The notes below the pieces were generated by a model. The model was given only the letters and a program-made list of their open reading frames with translations. It was not told where the DNA came from and did not search any database. Position numbers and translations under genes: made by a program. 42,363 bases of DNA from an uncultured Pelagibacteraceae bacterium (lineage in GTDB: Bacteria > Pseudomonadota > Alphaproteobacteria > Pelagibacterales > Pelagibacteraceae), in NCBI GenBank assembly GCA_902632515.1, contig CACPDA010000005.1:1-42363 (forward strand), in the 5' to 3' direction. Below are positions 7,775-16,552 of the stretch, one piece after another; positions within the stretch are counted from its first letter, which is position 1, and each line of letters opens with the position of its first letter.

Positions 7775-8346
7775 AAAAAATTTATTTTTTAATAATTGTT
7801 TTTCTAAGTATTAATTTATATGCTAATGCTGAAACTAATCGTATAATTTCAGGAAGAGAAGATGCAAAAATTACGATAATTGCATACGAGTCATTAACTT
7901 GCAGTCATTGTGCAGATTTTCATAAAAATGTTTATCCTCAACTTAAAAAAGATTATCTAGATACAGGATTAGCAAAAATTGAATTTAGACATTTTCCTCT
8001 TGATATTGCTGCTTTCAATGCTGCAAAAATTGCACAATGCAAAAATGATCAAAGTTTAGAAATCTTGGAAAGTCTATACCTAAATCAACAAGAATGGGTT
8101 AAAGGAAGTACGATTGAGGATGTTAATAACAATCTTAAAAAATATTTAAAAAATTCTGGTTTTAAAGTTGATTTTAAAAAATGTATAAATAACAAACAAA
8201 TCGAGGACTTTGTTCTAAATGATCGAATCGAAGGAACTAAAAATTTTAAAGTAAATGCTACCCCTACGATAATAATTAATAATAAAAAGTTTGAAAAATC
8301 CCTAAATTATAAAAATATAAAAAAATTTTTAGAAAAACTGATATAA
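7771..8346 (+). CDS. DsbA-like periplasmic thiol:disulfide oxidoreductase
   Basis: A signal peptide spans residues 1-20, with a likely cut after LYANA. A thioredoxin-fold domain follows: the active site is CSHC in ESLTCSHCADFHKNVYPQL, and the cis-proline lies in VNATPTIIINN. An inserted helical region with one Cys (KKCIN) lies between. Proteins of this DsbA/Com1-like family introduce or isomerise disulfides in exported proteins. 191 residues is normal. It sits between dciA and smc, as in other alphaproteobacteria. The partner oxidase (DsbB) is not in this window. Confidence 0.9.
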   Translation: MKKIYFLIIVFLSINLYANAETNRIISGREDAKITIIAYESLTCSHCADFHKNVYPQLKKDYLDTGLAKIEFRHFPLDIAAFNAAKIAQCKNDQSLEILESLYLNQQEWVKGSTIEDVNNNLKKYLKNSGFKVDFKKCINNKQIEDFVLNDRIEGTKNFKVNATPTIIINNKKFEKSLNYKNIKKFLEKLI

Positions 8347-8354
8347 TTTAACTT

Positions 8355-10751
8355 ATGGAGTTTAAAAAAATCCAACTAAATGGATTTAAATCATTCGCTG
8401 ATAAAACTAATTTCTTAATTGAAGATGGTTTAACTGGTATTGTTGGTCCTAATGGATGTGGTAAATCAAATATAGTTGAATCTTTGAGATGGGTAATGGG
8501 AGAAACCTCTGCTAAAAGTATGAGAGGTACTGGAATGGAAGATGTAATATTTTCAGGTACTTCTAATAAAGCTTCAAAAAATATCGCAGAAGTTTCAGTG
8601 ACAGTAAAAAATGAAAAAAATGAAGGCCCTGTTCAGTATCGAGAGCTTGACGAAATAAATGTAAGAAGAAAAATAGAAAAGGATAGAGGATCTAAATTTT
8701 ATATAAATGATAAAGAGGTAAGAGCAAGAGATGCTCAGATGTTTTTTGCAGATATATCAACTGGTGCACATTCTCCATCAATGATTAGTCAGGGGCGTAT
8801 TGGTGGACTTGTTACAGCAAAACCAACTGATAGAAGAGCAATTTTAGAGGAAGCTGCAGGCATTTCAGGTTTACATGTTCGAAGACATGAGGCTGAATTA
8901 AGGTTAGGAGCTGCAGAGAATAATCTTAAGAGGGCGGACGAACTAAGAAGACAACAAGAAAGACAGTTAGCAAATCTTCAAAAACAAGCAGAGGAAGCAA
9001 CAAAATATAAAAATATTTCAAATGAAATTAAAAAAATTGAGGCCGGATTATATTATTTAAAACTTTTAGAAATCGATAAAGAGATAAGAGTTGAAAATGA
9101 AATAAATACTGAAGCTGAAGGAGAAGTAAGTGGATACAATAAAAAAATTTCAGAATTAGAAAAAACAATTAAAACAGAAATAGAAAGAATAACACCTTTA
9201 AGAGAAAAAAACATTGAAAATTTATCAAAGATACAAAGGCTCAATCTAGAGCTTCAAAGTTTAGATGAAGAAAATACTCGAATACAAGATGAAATTGAAA
9301 ATATAAAAAAATCTCTTCAGACACTTGATGAAGATATCTCAAGAGAAAAAGGAATTATCATTGATGCTAATTCAAATGAAAAAAGGCTTAAAGAAGAAAA
9401 AAATGATTTGATTGAAATTGACTCAAAATACTACGAAACTGAAAAACAATCTAATGAAGATTTAAACAATTCAAAAAAAATGTTAAAAACTGAAATTGAA
9501 AAAATAAAAAATTTAATTAACTCTCAAAAAAATGACGAAGCGGTAAATGCTTTAAATAATTTTGAAAATAGTATTGAAAAATATGCTGATAGCTATAGTC
9601 AAAATCAAAATATAAAAAAAGAATCTGTTAAAAGAAATGAAAGAATTAATATTATTGATAAAGAGATTGAAAGTTGGAAAAATTTACTTTCAAATTCTGA
9701 GAAAATGGTAAATGAATTATCTGAAAGAAAAAATAAATTTAAAACTCAATTAGATAAACTAGATAATCAACCAAAACTACAAGCTGAAAAAAAAGGGCAA
9801 ATTTCTGAAAACTTAAGAATTTCTGAAGAAGAAAAAAACATAAATGAAAAAATAGTAGACTCAACGGATGAAAAGATAGAAATATTAAGAACCCAACTAA
9901 ATGAAATACAAGAACAGTCTATTCAAATTAGAGAGAGAAAAGCTAGCTCAGGAGCAACTATTGAAGGTCTTAAAAAAAGAAAAAATGATTTGATAGACAG
10001 AATAACTTCTGAATTGAATTTAAAAGAAGAAAACATTTTAGAAAACTCAAATCTTTTTGGTATCGAAGAACTTCCAGACGCTGTAAATCAAGAAGATTTA
10101 TTAGATAAGAAAAAACAAGAGAGAGAAAAATTAGGATCGGTGAATCTCAAAGCAGATGAGGAAACAAATAAATATGAAACTGAAATAAAAAAAATGGAAC
10201 AAGATCGAGCTGATTTAGTTTCTGCAATTGTAAAATTGAAAGACAGCATTAACGAATTAAATCAAAAAGGAAGGGAAAGACTTGTAGAAGCTTTTGAAAA
10301 AGTTAATAGAAAGTTTAATGAAGTTTATACAAAATTATTCAACGGAGGTAATGCTAAACTTGAGTTGGTAGACTCAGATGACCCTCTTGAAGCTGGTTTA
10401 GAAATGTTAGTAAGTCCACCAGGAAAAAGATTACAATCCATCACTTTATTGTCTGGCGGAGAACAGGCACTGACTGCTTTGTCACTTATTTTTGCTGTAT
10501 TTTTAACCAATCCATCTCCGATATGTGTTTTAGATGAGGTAGATGCTCCATTAGACGATGCCAATGTAACTAGATTTTGTAATTTACTTGAGGAACTTAC
10601 TAAGATCACAAATACAAAATTCATAATTGTTACCCATCATGCTTTAACAATGTCAAAAATGAGTAGACTATATGGTGTCACAATGCCTGAAAAAGGAATA
10701 AGCCAATTAGTTGCTGTAGACCTGCAAAAAGCAGAAAGTATGGTTGCCTGA
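8355..10751 (+). CDS. smc: Chromosome segregation ATPase SMC, short form without a visible hinge
   Basis: SMC is the core ATPase of bacterial condensin. The N-terminal head has Walker A GPNGCGKSN (about residues 30-38) and the alphaproteobacterial segment AGISGLHVRRHEAELRL (about 169-185). The C-terminal head has LGSVNLKADEE, the ABC signature LLSGGEQALTA (about 697) and Walker B CVLDEVDAPLDD (about 722). Between them lie only about 450 residues, all Glu/Lys/Asn/Ile-rich coiled coil. No globular hinge can be seen, and at 798 residues the protein is far shorter than the usual 1,100-1,200. The frame is continuous and both heads are intact, so this is a short SMC and not a broken gene. scpA and scpB are not here. 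Confidence 0.95.
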   Translation: MEFKKIQLNGFKSFADKTNFLIEDGLTGIVGPNGCGKSNIVESLRWVMGETSAKSMRGTGMEDVIFSGTSNKASKNIAEVSVTVKNEKNEGPVQYRELDEINVRRKIEKDRGSKFYINDKEVRARDAQMFFADISTGAHSPSMISQGRIGGLVTAKPTDRRAILEEAAGISGLHVRRHEAELRLGAAENNLKRADELRRQQERQLANLQKQAEEATKYKNISNEIKKIEAGLYYLKLLEIDKEIRVENEINTEAEGEVSGYNKKISELEKTIKTEIERITPLREKNIENLSKIQRLNLELQSLDEENTRIQDEIENIKKSLQTLDEDISREKGIIIDANSNEKRLKEEKNDLIEIDSKYYETEKQSNEDLNNSKKMLKTEIEKIKNLINSQKNDEAVNALNNFENSIEKYADSYSQNQNIKKESVKRNERINIIDKEIESWKNLLSNSEKMVNELSERKNKFKTQLDKLDNQPKLQAEKKGQISENLRISEEEKNINEKIVDSTDEKIEILRTQLNEIQEQSIQIRERKASSGATIEGLKKRKNDLIDRITSELNLKEENILENSNLFGIEELPDAVNQEDLLDKKKQEREKLGSVNLKADEETNKYETEIKKMEQDRADLVSAIVKLKDSINELNQKGRERLVEAFEKVNRKFNEVYTKLFNGGNAKLELVDSDDPLEAGLEMLVSPPGKRLQSITLLSGGEQALTALSLIFAVFLTNPSPICVLDEVDAPLDDANVTRFCNLLEELTKITNTKFIIVTHHALTMSKMSRLYGVTMPEKGISQLVAVDLQKAESMVA

Positions 10752-10761
10752 TTAGATAATA

Positions 10762-11037
10762 ATGCCTAAAGATCAGTTTAAAACTCGCTTAGAAATTGCA
10801 AAAAAAAAAGTCTCTAAACGAAATCTACATAACAAAAATAACAATCCATCGCCTATTGGCACTGCTTTTAAGCTAAGTACTGAGCTAGTTTCAGCTGTGG
10901 CTGTAGGGACAATTATTGGGTTTATTTTAGATAAGACCTTTGGTACTAAACCATGGTTAATTTTAATATTTTTTTTTGTAGGAGTAATTGCTGGTATTAC
11001 TAATGTAATTAAATCTGCAAAAAAAATGCAAAAATAG
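10762..11037 (+). CDS. atpI: ATP synthase protein I (AtpI)
   Basis: A small 91-residue membrane protein with a basic, polar N-terminus (residues 1-35) and two hydrophobic segments (about 39-58 and 66-84), the second reading WLILIFFFVGVIAGI. AtpI helps assemble the c-ring and its gene starts most bacterial F0 operons. It lies 10 nt after smc and 11 nt before atpB. The sequence of this family is poorly conserved, so the call rests on topology (GFILDKTFGTKPW between the segments is typical) together with position. Confidence 0.9.
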   Translation: MPKDQFKTRLEIAKKKVSKRNLHNKNNNPSPIGTAFKLSTELVSAVAVGTIIGFILDKTFGTKPWLILIFFFVGVIAGITNVIKSAKKMQK

Positions 11038-11048
11038 ATAAAAAAATT

Positions 11049-11783
11049 ATGGCAGCTAATCCGATGACTCAATTTGAAGTTTATAGAATTGGGCCAGAAA
11101 TTAAAATTGGTTCTTTTGATATCTCATTTACAAATGCAAGTTTGTTTATGGTTATAAGCTCTTTAGCTATTTTAATAATTTTCAATTTAGGCTCAAAAAA
11201 AAACTCAATGTTGCCTGATAAAATTCAGCTCTTGGCTGAACTTAGTTATACTTTTGTCTCAAAAATGATAAGTGACACTGCCGGATCAAAAGCGAAACCT
11301 TATTTTGCTTTCATATTTTCTTTATTTATGTTTGTTTTATTTTGTAACATGTTTGGTATGATACCTTACACTTTTACTGTAACTAGTCATATTATAGTTA
11401 CTTTTATTTTAGCTTCATTTATTTTTATCGGAGTAACTATTATAGGTTTTGTTAAACATGGTTTTGGATATTTGAAACTTTTCGTACCAAGTGGAGTACC
11501 TATTGTGTTGCTCCCTTTGATTGTAGTTATTGAGATAATCTCATATTTAAGTAGACCCATAAGTTTATCAGTAAGACTTTTTGCTAATATGATGGCCGGT
11601 CATACAATGATGAAAGTTTTCGGAGGCTTTGTTATAAGTCTTGGAATAGTCGGTGGATGGCTTCCGCTGAGTTTTTCGGTTGCATTAACAGGTTTGGAGA
11701 TATTAGTTGCTTTTCTTCAAGCATATGTTTTTGCGATCTTAACATGCATCTATTTAAATGATGCATTAAATTTACACCATTAA
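11049..11783 (+). CDS. atpB: F0F1 ATP synthase subunit a
   Basis: Subunit a forms the proton half-channels beside the c-ring in the inner membrane. The 244-residue protein has about six hydrophobic segments. The essential arginine lies in SVRLFANMMAGH, and the C-terminal helix has the typical ALTGLEILVAFLQAYVFAIL. The N-terminus MTQFEVYRIGPEI resembles other alphaproteobacterial subunits. It is second in the F0 operon; the F1 genes (atpHAGDC) are not in the window, as expected for the split arrangement in alphaproteobacteria. Confidence 0.98.
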   Translation: MAANPMTQFEVYRIGPEIKIGSFDISFTNASLFMVISSLAILIIFNLGSKKNSMLPDKIQLLAELSYTFVSKMISDTAGSKAKPYFAFIFSLFMFVLFCNMFGMIPYTFTVTSHIIVTFILASFIFIGVTIIGFVKHGFGYLKLFVPSGVPIVLLPLIVVIEIISYLSRPISLSVRLFANMMAGHTMMKVFGGFVISLGIVGGWLPLSFSVALTGLEILVAFLQAYVFAILTCIYLNDALNLHH

Positions 11784-11786
11784 CAT

Positions 11787-11792
11787 AGGAGG
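11787..11792 (+). promoter_or_regulatory. Perfect Shine-Dalgarno sequence for atpE
   Basis: AGGAGG lies 5 nt before the atpE ATG at 11798. Most genes in the window have no recognisable ribosome-binding site or a weak one. A strong site here fits the need for many more copies of subunit c than of the other F0 subunits. Confidence 0.8.
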
Positions 11793-11797
11793 AAATA

Positions 11798-12025
11798 ATG
11801 GAATTAGAAGCAGCAAAAATGATCGGAGCAGGTTTAGCGGCAATCGCTTTAGCTGGTGCAGGCGTAGGTATAGGAATAATTTTTGGTAATTATCTATCAG
11901 GAGCTATGAGAAATCCTTCTGCAGCACAAAAACAGTTTCCAAACTTGCTTTTAGGTTTTGCATTAGCAGAAGCTACAGGATTATTTGGTCTCGTGGTTGC
12001 ACTAATCATTCTTTTTGCGTTTTAA
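11798..12025 (+). CDS. atpE: F0F1 ATP synthase subunit c
   Basis: The 75-residue proteolipid forms the rotating c-ring. It has two transmembrane helices: the first carries the glycine-rich AGLAAIALAGAGVGIGIIFG, the polar loop is RNPSAAQ, and the second carries the proton-binding Glu in FALAEATGLFGLVVALI. No obvious sodium-binding ligand set is seen, so proton coupling is assumed. It has the strongest ribosome-binding site seen in the operon. Confidence 0.98.
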   Translation: MELEAAKMIGAGLAAIALAGAGVGIGIIFGNYLSGAMRNPSAAQKQFPNLLLGFALAEATGLFGLVVALIILFAF

Positions 12026-12030
12026 ATTTG

Positions 12031-12621
12031 ATGATTAAAAAATATTTTTTTCAGTTAGTATTTTTTAACCTATTTTTTTCTAAAAAGGTTTTTGCAGCTG
12101 AAAGTGGAGGTATGCCTCAATTAAATCCTGAGTTTTGGGTTTCTCAAATTTTCTGGCTTACACTAACTTTTGGTTTTTTGTATGTTGTTCTATCAAAATT
12201 AATATTACCAAAAATAAGTGCAAATCTTGAATTAAGGAAATCTCAAATACAAGAAAACATTGAGGCTGCAGAGAAGCAAAGAGAAGATTGTGAGACTAAA
12301 CTTAGAGAATATGAGGAAATGCTTTTAAAAAGTAGATCTGAAGCAAAAAATATCTTCAAAGAGACAAGAGAGAAAACTCTCAAAGATATTAATTCTAAAA
12401 GAGAAACTTTAGAAAAACAAATTGATGAAGAAATTAAAAAAGCAGAAAAAGAAATAAATGAACTTAAAAAAACTTCTCCAGAAAAAATCAATAAAATTGC
12501 AATTGAAACTTCTTCAGAGATATTGAAAAACTTAATGGGTACAGAAATTAATAATAGTAGTATTTCAGCAATAGTTGATGATCTTTCAAAAAAAAGTGGT
12601 AGTAAATATTATGACAATTGA
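12031..12621 (+). CDS. atpF': F0F1 ATP synthase subunit b'
   Basis: One of two b-type stator subunits, as in other alphaproteobacteria and photosynthetic bacteria. An N-terminal signal-like segment (to about residue 23, KKVFAAE) precedes the membrane helix around FWLTLTFGFLYVVLSKLILP. A long charged coiled coil follows, which dimerises with subunit b and reaches F1. The ATG at 12031 is preferred over a TTG just before it. It overlaps atpF by 11 nt in another frame. Confidence 0.92.
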   Translation: MIKKYFFQLVFFNLFFSKKVFAAESGGMPQLNPEFWVSQIFWLTLTFGFLYVVLSKLILPKISANLELRKSQIQENIEAAEKQREDCETKLREYEEMLLKSRSEAKNIFKETREKTLKDINSKRETLEKQIDEEIKKAEKEINELKKTSPEKINKIAIETSSEILKNLMGTEINNSSISAIVDDLSKKSGSKYYDN

Positions 12622-13108
12622 TTCAACATTTTGGGTAGCGGTTTCTTTTTTCATATTCTTTGGAGGATTAGTGTATTTAAAAGTTCCTCAAAAAATAAAT
12701 CAAATTCTTAATAAACTTATTTTAGATATAAAAAATGAAATCAAAGAAAGTGAAAAATTAAGAACTGAGGCAAAGGTATTATTAGACAATGCCCAAAAAA
12801 AACTTGATACCGCACAGTCTGTCAGTAATGAAATTTTAGAACAAGCTCGAAAAGATAGTGATAGATTGATTATAGAATTAAATGATAAATTTCATAAATC
12901 ATCTGAAATTAAAAAAAATTCAGCTAAAACCAAAATTGCTCAAATGAAAGATACAGCAATAAAAGAGATTAAAAATGCATCGGTAAAAATTGCAGTTGAT
13001 TCAGTAAAAAAAATTATTACTACCTCTGTAGATAAATCCAAATTAGATACCTTGTTCCAAAAAAATTTGGATGAAACTAAGGAAGAGTTAAAAAAAATTA
13101 ACTCATAA
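12611..13108 (+). CDS. atpF: F0F1 ATP synthase subunit b
   Basis: The second peripheral-stalk subunit. Starting at the ATG at 12611 gives 165 residues beginning MTIDSTFWVAVSFFIFFGG, a normal membrane anchor for subunit b. An in-frame upstream start at 12575 would add residues with no membrane role and overlap atpF' by 47 nt. The rest is a charged coiled coil (EAKVLLDNAQKKLDTAQ and similar). It closes the F0 operon; crtI starts 39 nt later on the same strand. Confidence 0.94.
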   Translation: MTIDSTFWVAVSFFIFFGGLVYLKVPQKINQILNKLILDIKNEIKESEKLRTEAKVLLDNAQKKLDTAQSVSNEILEQARKDSDRLIIELNDKFHKSSEIKKNSAKTKIAQMKDTAIKEIKNASVKIAVDSVKKIITTSVDKSKLDTLFQKNLDETKEELKKINS

Positions 13109-13115
13109 TCCTCTT

Positions 13116-13143
13116 ACAATTTTTTTAAAAAACTATAAATTGT
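13116..13143. promoter_or_regulatory. Inverted repeat just upstream of crtI
   Basis: ACAATTT (13116-13122) and AAATTGT (13137-13143) form a perfect 7-bp inverted repeat with a 14-nt spacer of T and A runs, ending 4 nt before the crtI ATG. It also contains TATAAA (13134-13139). It could be an operator or part of a promoter for the carotenoid genes. In A+T-rich DNA such repeats also arise by chance. Confidence 0.3.
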
Positions 13144-13147
13144 CATA

Positions 13148-14608
13148 ATGAATTCTGTTGTTATCGGTTCTGGTTTTGGTGGTATTGCTGCTGCGCTTCG
13201 TCTTAAAGCAAAAGGACATAACGTTACTTTGATTGAAAAACATCCAGATCTAGGTGGTAGAGCAAGAGTATTTAAAAAAAATGGTTTTATTTATGATGGT
13301 GGGCCAACTGTTATTACTGCCCCCTACTTAATAAATGAATTATTTGAATTATTTAAAAAAGATCCAAAAGATTACATAGAACTTGCACCTCTGAAGATTT
13401 GGTATCAATTTATATTTGAGGATAAAACCAAATTTAATTACTCAGGGGATGAGAATGATATGAAAAAACAAATCGAGAAAATAAGTAAAGATGATGTAGA
13501 TGGCTACAAAAAATTAGTAAATTTTACAAAAAAAATATTTGATAAAGGTTTTACTGAACTGGCTGACGTACCATTTGATAAACCATTTGTAATGATGCAA
13601 CAATTGCCAGCTCTTTTAAAACTTAAAAGTTACAAATCAGTTTATTCATTAGTTTCATCCTTTATAAAAAATGAAAAATTAAGAAGAATGCTTAGCATGC
13701 ATCCATTATTAGTTGGTGGTAATCCTTTTACAACAACTTCAATTTATGGACTTATTTTATATTTAGAAAAAAAATGGGGAATTCATTACTCCATGGGTGG
13801 AACTGGAAACATCGTAAAAGGATTTGAAAAACTCATGTATGAAGAAGGAATTAAAGTAATCAAGGGTCATGAAGTAAAAAAAATTATTTCAGATAAAAAA
13901 AAGATTACTGGTGTCCAATTAAATGATCAAACTGTTATAAACTCTAATAATGTTATTTGTAATGCAGACCCGCCTGCAGTTTATGAAAAAATGTTAAATG
14001 GAAATACGAACGAGCCATTTTTATTTAAATGGAAAAAAAATCGTATGGAATATTCAATGGGATTATTTGTTTATTATTTTGGTACTAAAAAAAAATATGA
14101 AAATGTAGAGCATCATACAATAAAATTTGGCAATAAATATAAAGAACATCTAGATGATATATTTAATAATAAAAAGTTAAATGATGATATTAGCTATTAT
14201 CTTCACAGGCCATCTTCAACGGATAAATATATGGCTCCAGAAGGGAATGATTGTTTTTATGTTCTTGTACCTGTTCCAAACAACCAATCAAATATTGATT
14301 GGTCTATAGAGGGTGAGAAAATGAAAAATTTAGTAATTGATAAAATGCAAAACGATTTAATGCCCAATCTAAAAGAAAATATTGTTGAAGATTTTTATTT
14401 AACACCAGATTACTTTGAAAAAGATTTAAATACTAAACACGGCTCAGGTTTTTCTATCCAGCCAAAATTTTCACAATCTGCTTACTTTAGATTTCACAAT
14501 AAATCAGAGGTTTATGATGGTTTGTATTTTGTTGGAGCAGGAACACATCCGGGTGCGGGCGTACCAGGAGTTTTATCGTCAGCTAAAGTATTAGATAAAA
14601 TAATTTAA
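13148..14608 (+). CDS. crtI: Phytoene desaturase CrtI
   Basis: CrtI converts phytoene to lycopene by successive desaturations. The 486-residue flavoprotein starts with the dinucleotide motif VIGSGFGGIAAALRLKAKGH and GGRARVFKKNGFIYDGGPTV, and ends with the carotenoid-desaturase signature GLYFVGAGTHPGAGVPGVL. Length is typical. It is the first gene of crtI-crtB-crtY-blh, each overlapping or nearly touching the next, and follows atpF by 39 nt. No crtE is present, so geranylgeranyl diphosphate must come from a polyprenyl synthase elsewhere. Confidence 0.96.
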   Translation: MNSVVIGSGFGGIAAALRLKAKGHNVTLIEKHPDLGGRARVFKKNGFIYDGGPTVITAPYLINELFELFKKDPKDYIELAPLKIWYQFIFEDKTKFNYSGDENDMKKQIEKISKDDVDGYKKLVNFTKKIFDKGFTELADVPFDKPFVMMQQLPALLKLKSYKSVYSLVSSFIKNEKLRRMLSMHPLLVGGNPFTTTSIYGLILYLEKKWGIHYSMGGTGNIVKGFEKLMYEEGIKVIKGHEVKKIISDKKKITGVQLNDQTVINSNNVICNADPPAVYEKMLNGNTNEPFLFKWKKNRMEYSMGLFVYYFGTKKKYENVEHHTIKFGNKYKEHLDDIFNNKKLNDDISYYLHRPSSTDKYMAPEGNDCFYVLVPVPNNQSNIDWSIEGEKMKNLVIDKMQNDLMPNLKENIVEDFYLTPDYFEKDLNTKHGSGFSIQPKFSQSAYFRFHNKSEVYDGLYFVGAGTHPGAGVPGVLSSAKVLDKII

Positions 14609-15492
14609 TGAATAAAAAAAACTATCTAGCTATTTTTGCTAAATCATTTAACTGGGCAGGTTTTTTTTTACCAAAAAAAATTTATGAAGATTCTGCTAAA
14701 CTTTATGCATTTTGTAGAGTATTAGATGACATAGCAGACGAAAAAACTGATTTAGATTCTAAAGTTAAAAGATTTAATGAAATGAGAAGTTTTCTTAAAA
14801 AATCGTATGATATAGATGATAAAAAAATAAATTTATCAAATGAAAATGAGAAAATTATTCGTGATGTAATTACTCTTGCAAAAAATAATGATATAAAAAA
14901 AATAATTTTAGAGGACTTAGTCGATGGTGTAGCTTCAGACTTAAGAAAAAGAGTCTATATTAGATCTGTTAAAGACTTATTAATTTATTCTTATAGAGTG
15001 GCTGGAACAGTTGGTTTAATGATGTCAAAAATTCTTCTCGTGAACGATAGAAGAGCTTTAAAAGGAGCAATTGATTTAGGCATTGCAATGCAATTAACAA
15101 ATATAGCTAGAGACGTTATTGAGGATAAAAAAATGAATAGAGAATATATTAAGCCAGATTTTGAAAATATTCAGGCAACCCTAAAACTTGCTGAAATGTT
15201 TTATGAAAGTTCATTTACGTCTATACAAAAAATCCCATTTAGATATAAATTTTCAATAATTGTGGCTAGAAGAATATACAGACAGATTGGACGAAAAATT
15301 CTGCAAAAAGATAATATGGAAAATTACGAAAAATCAGGAAAAATATATGTCAATAATTTTGAAAAAATTTATCAAACAATTATTTCACTATTTGATTTAA
15401 TATTAGTTTATCTAAAAGAAATAGAGCCCCATAAAATGGTAAGGGAACATACTATTATTAGTCAGGAAATAGATCTGGATGAAAGAATTTGA
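14608..15492 (+). CDS. crtB: Phytoene synthase CrtB
   Basis: CrtB condenses two geranylgeranyl diphosphates head to head to form phytoene. In 294 residues the two Asp-rich substrate and magnesium motifs are visible: VLDDIADE (about residues 39-46) and NIARDVIEDKKMNREY (about 167-182). The usual KLYAFCRVLDD start and YSYRVAGTVGLMM segment are also present. The start overlaps the crtI stop by 1 nt (TAATG), so translation is probably coupled. Confidence 0.96.
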   Translation: MNKKNYLAIFAKSFNWAGFFLPKKIYEDSAKLYAFCRVLDDIADEKTDLDSKVKRFNEMRSFLKKSYDIDDKKINLSNENEKIIRDVITLAKNNDIKKIILEDLVDGVASDLRKRVYIRSVKDLLIYSYRVAGTVGLMMSKILLVNDRRALKGAIDLGIAMQLTNIARDVIEDKKMNREYIKPDFENIQATLKLAEMFYESSFTSIQKIPFRYKFSIIVARRIYRQIGRKILQKDNMENYEKSGKIYVNNFEKIYQTIISLFDLILVYLKEIEPHKMVREHTIISQEIDLDERI

Positions 15493-16546
15493 TTATATAA
15501 TAATTGGTGGAGGGTGTGCAGGTTTATCTCTTGCATATGAACTTGAAGCCCATGAAAAATTAAAAGCTAAAACACTAGCTATTATTGAACCAAGGCAAGA
15601 GTATAAAAAAGATAAAACATGGTCTTTTTGGAAAGTAGTACCTCATAATTTTGATGATTGTGTTAAGAAAAGTTGGGAGAATTTTTCAATTAATGTTCCA
15701 GGCAAAACTAACTACTTAAAATGTAAGAATTATCCATATCAAAGTATTGATAGTGGATTATTTTATAAAAAAATAAATGAAAGATTGAAAGAAAATAAAA
15801 ATATTTCTTTCTTTAAAGACATTAAAGAAATCAATACAAAAAACTCTTTCATTTTTAACAGCGTGCCAGAGATTAAAAAAAGTCATCTAAACCTTTGGCA
15901 ACATTTTTGTGGTGTAGAAATTGAGACCAAAAATGATTTTTTTGATGAGGAAATTTTTAATCTTATGGATTTTGACTGCGAACAAAGAGAAAGTGTACAT
16001 TTTTTTTACACGCTCCCATACTCTAAAAAAAAAGCTTTAGTTGAAACAACCTGGTTGTCTAAGATGAATGACAATTCTCAAAAAGATTATGATAGTCAAA
16101 TTAAAGATTACATCGGAAAACATCTTAAAATTAAAGATTATGAAATCATCTTTAAAGAAGTAGGCGCGATACCCCTTTTCTATCCATCGTACAAAAATGA
16201 AAAAAATAAGATTAACATTGGAACTGCTGGTGGAATGACAAGATTAAGCACTGGGTATACTTTTTTAAATATTCAGGAACACAGCAAATTTATAAGAAAA
16301 AATATTGAATATATTTCTACTACTAACAAATTCGAAATAGGTAAAAAATACAAATTGTTAGATGATATTTTTCTTCGTGTTCTTAATAACCACCCTGAAA
16401 AAATGTCTGACATATTTTTTAATATGTTTAAGGCTTCACCAAATACTGTTATAAAATTTCTTTCAAATAAAAGTAATTTTTTTGAAGATTTAAAAGTAAT
16501 TCTTAAAATGCCTAAATGGACTTTTATTAAAGCTTTATTTTATTAA
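15479..16546 (+). CDS. crtY: Lycopene beta-cyclase CrtY
   Basis: CrtY cyclises both ends of lycopene to beta-carotene. The 355-residue protein begins DYIIIGGGCAGLSLAYEL, a flavin-binding motif. DKTWSFWK is the conserved CrtY motif following the IEP segment, and IGTAGGMTRLSTGYTF is the C-terminal family motif. It overlaps crtB by 14 nt. Its product is the substrate of the next gene, blh. Confidence 0.95.
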   Translation: MKEFDYIIIGGGCAGLSLAYELEAHEKLKAKTLAIIEPRQEYKKDKTWSFWKVVPHNFDDCVKKSWENFSINVPGKTNYLKCKNYPYQSIDSGLFYKKINERLKENKNISFFKDIKEINTKNSFIFNSVPEIKKSHLNLWQHFCGVEIETKNDFFDEEIFNLMDFDCEQRESVHFFYTLPYSKKKALVETTWLSKMNDNSQKDYDSQIKDYIGKHLKIKDYEIIFKEVGAIPLFYPSYKNEKNKINIGTAGGMTRLSTGYTFLNIQEHSKFIRKNIEYISTTNKFEIGKKYKLLDDIFLRVLNNHPEKMSDIFFNMFKASPNTVIKFLSNKSNFFEDLKVILKMPKWTFIKALFY

Positions 16547-16552
16547 TAAGTG

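Noticed and set aside
10325..10624. Minus-strand open frame over the smc C-terminal head
   Set aside because: The smc frame here encodes highly conserved ATPase motifs; the antisense peptide has no recognisable features and is a shadow.
8355..10751. Short smc explained by an internal deletion or frameshift in this assembly
   Set aside because: The frame is continuous, the coiled coil is unbroken, and both heads are intact. A clean in-frame deletion of exactly the hinge by error is unlikely, although comparison with relatives is still needed.
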